Positions 60,916-64,000 of a stretch of DNA of 64,000 nt are shown here, piece by piece. The position numbers and the translations under genes are program-made. The notes beneath the pieces are model-generated. The model searched no databases. It saw only the letters and a program-made list of their open reading frames with translations, and had not been told where the DNA came from. The stretch comes from Salinimicrobium tongyeongense (GTDB lineage: Bacteria; Bacteroidota; Bacteroidia; Flavobacteriales; Flavobacteriaceae). The stretch is taken from NCBI RefSeq assembly GCF_026109735.1, contig NZ_CP069620.1, positions 1,302,001 through 1,366,000 on the forward strand. Direction: 5' to 3'. The stretch's first letter is position 1, and the number at the start of each line of letters is the position of its first letter.

Positions 60916-62457
60916 GTGAACAAAGAGTTAATTATTAGAACCGGTTCCTCTGCTGTAGATTTTGCCTTATTAAAAGATGGAAAACTAATAGAACTCAACA
61001 AGGAAGAAGACGACAGTAATTTTGCGGTGGGAGATATTTTTCTCGCCAAAGTGCGAAAAACTGTTCCCGGCTTAAACGCCGGCTTCGTAAATGTAGGCTA
61101 TACAAAAGATGCGTTTTTGCATTATCACGACCTTGGCCCGCAGGTACTTTCTTTGCTGAAGTTCATAAAACGTGTAAGCACAGGTAAATTAAAGGATTAC
61201 TCCCTTAAGGATTTTCCTTTAGAAAAGGATATTGATAAGGACGGAAGCATTGCAGATGTCTTAAAATCAAATCAATCGCTACTGGTACAGGTAGTAAAAG
61301 AGCCCATATCAACCAAAGGCCCCAGAATAAGTTCTGAACTTTCCCTCCCGGGCCGTTATATCGTGTTGGTCCCTTTTTCAAACCGCGTCTCTGTTTCTCA
61401 GAAAATAGAAAGCAAAGAAGAAAAAGACCGTCTAAAACGATTGGTAAAAAGCATTAGACCAAAAGGCTTTGGCATTATTGTACGTACCGTAGCAGAAGGC
61501 AGAAAAGTAGCAGAACTGGACAACGACCTTCAGAATTTAATGAGCCGTTGGACAGGTATGTGTAAAAAGTTGTACAAAGCGCCTCATCCCTCAAAAGTAC
61601 TGGGCGAATTAAACAGGGCATCTTCTATTCTTAGAGATGTTTTTAATGATTCGTTTACCTCTATTTGTGTAGACGATGAAACCTTGTACACACAAATTAA
61701 AGATTATGTGAGCGAAATTGCTCCAAAGAAAGAATCCATTGTAAAATTGTACGACTCAAACATCCCCATCTTCGAAAAATTTGGGATTGAAAGACAAATC
61801 AAAACTACTTTTGGCCGCACCGTATCTATGAACAAAGGGGCATACCTGGTCATTGAGCACACCGAAGCCATGCACGTTATTGACGTGAATAGCGGAAACC
61901 GCTCAAACAAATCAAAGAACCAGGAAGATACCGCACTTGAGGTAAACCTCATAAGCGCTACCGAAATTGCCCGCCAGCTGCGCCTTCGCGACATGGGAGG
62001 GATTATTGTAGTTGACTTTATAGACATGAACAAAGCTGAAAACAGAAAAGCTTTGTACGATCATCTTAAACAGGAGATGAGTGACGACCGCGCAAAACAC
62101 AAGATTTTGCCCCCAAGTAAGTTTGGACTTGTACAAATTACAAGGCAACGGGTTAGACCCGAAATGAACATCAAAACAAGGGAAGAAAACCCCAATAAGA
62201 ACGGGGAAGAAATTGAAGCCCCAATTGTTTTGGTAAACCGGATCAACCAGGATTTGCAAAAGCTTCTTAAAAAAGACTATAAAAAGATCACTCTAAGTGC
62301 ACATCCTTTTATAGCAGCCTTTTTAACCAAAGGTTTTCCATCACCCCGCTCCAAGTGGTTCTTTGATCATAAAAAGTGGGTTAAAATAGTACCAAGAGAT
62401 GCTTACACGTATCTTGAATACCACTTTCACGACAACGCCGGGGAAGTGATTCAATAA
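60916..62457 (+). CDS. rng: Ribonuclease E/G-family endoribonuclease
   Basis: A 513-residue ribonuclease of the RNase E/G type. An S1 domain (about 35-120) is followed by the RNase H-like and 5'-sensor regions and the catalytic DNase-I-like subdomain with MHVIDVNSGNRSNKS and GIIVVDFIDMNKAENR, which hold the metal-binding Asp pair. There is no long C-terminal degradosome scaffold, so it is RNase G-like. The GTG at 60916 is the start. It processes rRNA and initiates mRNA decay. Downstream lies recX with an independent, repeat-rich leader. Confidence 0.92.
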   Translation: MNKELIIRTGSSAVDFALLKDGKLIELNKEEDDSNFAVGDIFLAKVRKTVPGLNAGFVNVGYTKDAFLHYHDLGPQVLSLLKFIKRVSTGKLKDYSLKDFPLEKDIDKDGSIADVLKSNQSLLVQVVKEPISTKGPRISSELSLPGRYIVLVPFSNRVSVSQKIESKEEKDRLKRLVKSIRPKGFGIIVRTVAEGRKVAELDNDLQNLMSRWTGMCKKLYKAPHPSKVLGELNRASSILRDVFNDSFTSICVDDETLYTQIKDYVSEIAPKKESIVKLYDSNIPIFEKFGIERQIKTTFGRTVSMNKGAYLVIEHTEAMHVIDVNSGNRSNKSKNQEDTALEVNLISATEIARQLRLRDMGGIIVVDFIDMNKAENRKALYDHLKQEMSDDRAKHKILPPSKFGLVQITRQRVRPEMNIKTREENPNKNGEEIEAPIVLVNRINQDLQKLLKKDYKKITLSAHPFIAAFLTKGFPSPRSKWFFDHKKWVKIVPRDAYTYLEYHFHDNAGEVIQ

Positions 62458-62524
62458 AATAAAGTAACGCCTTTCATTAATTTGGGAGGCGTTTTTTTTT
62501 ACAGATATGAGTATCGAGAATTTG

Positions 62525-62576
62525 TACTTATATAAAATTCCTAATTTTGAATCCTGAATTTTGAACTTTGAATCCA
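62525..62576. repeat. TTGAATC/TTGAACT heptad run upstream of recX
   Basis: Units TTGAATCC, TGAATT, TTGAACT and TTGAATCC follow in short order (62546-62576). It resembles the heptad repeat in leuS. An in-frame TTG at 62561 lies inside it. Confidence 0.55.
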
Positions 62577-62581
62577 ATACC

Positions 62582-63064
62582 TTGAATAAAGAATCCGGAA
62601 AGTCATACACCCTAAAAGAAGCCACCTTAAAGCTCATGCAGTACTGCGCCTATCGCGACCGCTCTCAAAAGGAAGTGGAGGAAAAGCTACTGGAAATGCG
62701 AATGATCCCTGCCGCCCGTGAAGAGATCATCATTAAACTGATGCAGGAAGGTTTTTTAAATGAAGAACGCTTTGCCCGCAGCTTTGTAAGGGGGAAATTC
62801 CGGATAAAAAAATGGGGTCGGTACAGGATAACACAGGAACTGAAGCTACGGGAAATCTCTTCTCCCATAATTAAACTGGCAATGACCGAAATTGAGGAAG
62901 CCGACTATAAAACCACTCTCTACAGCCTCGCCGAAAATAAATTAAACCTTCTTACTGAACCTGACAGGTTTAAACGGAAGAAAAAGCTGAGCGATTACCT
63001 CATCAGGAAGGGATATGAAAGCTCCCTGGTCTACGAAGTGACAGAAGACCTTATATCGATATAA
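62582..63064 (+). CDS. recX: RecX regulator of RecA
   Basis: A 160-residue helical protein with three tandem three-helix repeats that binds the RecA filament groove and inhibits recombination. Conserved segments are AYRDRSQKEVEEKLLEM, EGFLNEERFARSFVRGKFRIKKWGRYRI and the C-terminal YLIRKGYESSLVYEV. Two TTG starts are possible: 62561, inside a heptad repeat, and 62582, which I prefer because the repeat is unlikely to be coding. No recA lies near. Confidence 0.85.
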   Translation: MNKESGKSYTLKEATLKLMQYCAYRDRSQKEVEEKLLEMRMIPAAREEIIIKLMQEGFLNEERFARSFVRGKFRIKKWGRYRITQELKLREISSPIIKLAMTEIEEADYKTTLYSLAENKLNLLTEPDRFKRKKKLSDYLIRKGYESSLVYEVTEDLISI

Positions 63065-63093
63065 ATCTAAATAGAGAGCCATATTTCCCCTTT

Positions 63094-63972
63094 TTAAGAG
63101 GTTTCTACACGTTTGTTCGTTCTTTTAACGGCCTGTTCGTTTTTGTAGTCTATCCACTTCTGGCCTTTCCAGGAACGCATCGCATTGTCGAAATGCCGCA
63201 TAAAAATGATATTGTAAAGTGCTTTTCCAAGGTTTGGCAAATGTCGTGGCACTGCTCGCAGACTCATTGAAAAGCCTGGGCTAAGATAGGTCATTTGATG
63301 CCAATAGCCTTCGGGCATATACAAAGTCTCACCATGCCCCAGTTGGGTCACCATGCCTTTTGCCTGCTTCAGGGCAGGGAATTTCTCAAAATCGGGGTTC
63401 ATGAAATCTATATCCTCCCGCGTGATTAACGCATGAGGCACCTTATAAAGGTATTTTGTTTCTGAAGGAGGAAAGAGGATACAACGCTTTCTTCCGTGGA
63501 AATGGAAATGCAGAATATTGGCCAGGTCTATATCGTAATGCATAAAAACCTTTGAGTTCTCCCCTCCAAAAAATAACATGGGGATCTGCTTTAATATACG
63601 CAACCCGATTTTTGGAAAATAAAAATCCTTTTGCAGTGCCGGCACCTCGCGCATCAAATGATAGAGAAAAATACGATAGCTGGTAGGCCCCTTTTTAATT
63701 AAGTCAATGTACTCGCTCATCTTCATATGAAGATGTGGCTCATTGAACTTATATTCTGAAGAAATAGTTTTTTTTCCGTCAAAAAGTGGCACTGTTTTTT
63801 CCCCGGCCACCTCTTTTATGTACTCGAGGTTCCATTTGTGGTAAGCCGGCCAGTCTTCAATCAATTGTTCGATAACCACCGGCTTCTGTGGTTTTACATA
63901 CCTCTCTAAAAAGTCTTTTTTAGAGATCTTTTTTTCTCTTGGGATTTCAGCTAATTCAATTCCCTCTTTCAT
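63094..63972 (-). CDS. JmjC/cupin_8-domain protein (putative 2-oxoglutarate hydroxylase)
   Basis: A 292-residue protein of the cupin_8/JmjC group. The Fe(II) triad is suggested by HYD in KVFMHYDIDLANILHFHFHGRKR and by the distal His in MPEGYWHQMTYL. Arginine and lysine pairs near FHFHGRKRCILFP could bind 2-oxoglutarate. Such enzymes hydroxylate proteins or RNA-associated proteins; the target is unknown. It begins 28 bases before the window end, so upstream context is not seen. It is convergent with recX across 29 bases. Confidence 0.85.
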   Translation of the reverse strand: MKEGIELAEIPREKKISKKDFLERYVKPQKPVVIEQLIEDWPAYHKWNLEYIKEVAGEKTVPLFDGKKTISSEYKFNEPHLHMKMSEYIDLIKKGPTSYRIFLYHLMREVPALQKDFYFPKIGLRILKQIPMLFFGGENSKVFMHYDIDLANILHFHFHGRKRCILFPPSETKYLYKVPHALITREDIDFMNPDFEKFPALKQAKGMVTQLGHGETLYMPEGYWHQMTYLSPGFSMSLRAVPRHLPNLGKALYNIIFMRHFDNAMRSWKGQKWIDYKNEQAVKRTNKRVETS

Positions 63973-64000
63973 TTCCCTTTTACTTTTAACCGAAGTTCTG

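Overview
The window looks like a chromosomal core segment from a flavobacterium (Bacteroidota, Flavobacteriaceae, probably a marine genus near Gramella or Salegentibacter; the genus is inference). The lineage is shown by the gliding genes gldD and gldE, a type IX secretion sorting domain, several TonB-dependent receptors with a carboxypeptidase-like N-terminal domain, lineage-typical DUF families (DUF4296, DUF4271, DUF3098, DUF3127, DUF4301, DUF4199) and promoters of the Bacteroidota type (-33 TTTG, about 19-20 bases, -7 TAnnTTTG). I see no rRNA, tRNA, CRISPR array, prophage or classical insertion sequence.

Layout. 1-2.8 kb: mrp (cut by the window edge), an alkyltransferase-like protein, a LysE-type exporter and trmB. 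2.8-10.2 kb: a glycosyltransferase, then a phoR/phoB-like two-component pair divergent from a TonB receptor, a beta-helix lipoprotein and a nearly naked T9SS sorting-domain protein; the shared intergenic region carries 11-bp-spaced TAAC direct repeats. 10.2-26.2 kb: housekeeping genes (LuxE-like ligase, tyrS, an SDR, pyrC, a GT2, hemD, pckA, a Lys9-like dehydrogenase, ferritin, a zinc peptidase, leuS). 26.3-30.9 kb: ftsX, DUF3098, uppP, truB, a TonB-like protein and tag, interrupted just after ftsX by a 0.5-kb GxxExxY nuclease-like cassette with inverted repeats and a 15-bp direct duplication. 31-36 kb: aat, DUF3127, flavin reductase, histidine kinase, thioesterase, HIT protein, greA. 36-42.6 kb: a TPP-riboswitch-controlled TonB receptor, a hybrid histidine kinase and a sigma-54 activator. 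42.6-48.2 kb: a structured RNA candidate, a small secreted protein, then a minus-strand run arfB, DUF4301, a NadR-like kinase, a PnuC-type transporter and a YkoF-like thiamine-binding protein, followed by pcrB and a phosphopantetheinyl transferase. 48.3-64 kb: ahcY, two DUF2007 proteins, rpmA/rplU, an M16 peptidase pair, an EamA transporter, gldD/gldE/ssb/mutY, HU, a 30-residue ribosomal protein, RNase G, recX and a JmjC/cupin protein.

Two themes tie genes together. The first is vitamin and phosphate acquisition through the outer membrane: the thiamine receptor pairs logically with the YkoF-like/PnuC/NadR-like operon 8 kb away, and the Pho-type regulators with the neighbouring receptor and lipoprotein. 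The second is genome maintenance and translation.

One caution applies throughout. Five genes (mrp, leuS, the TonB-like gene, the thiamine receptor and the hybrid kinase) carry a -1 frameshift, and each can be repaired by adding one base to a run of 4-5 G or C. At least leuS is essential, so I read these as homopolymer under-calls in the sequence and annotate the genes as whole.
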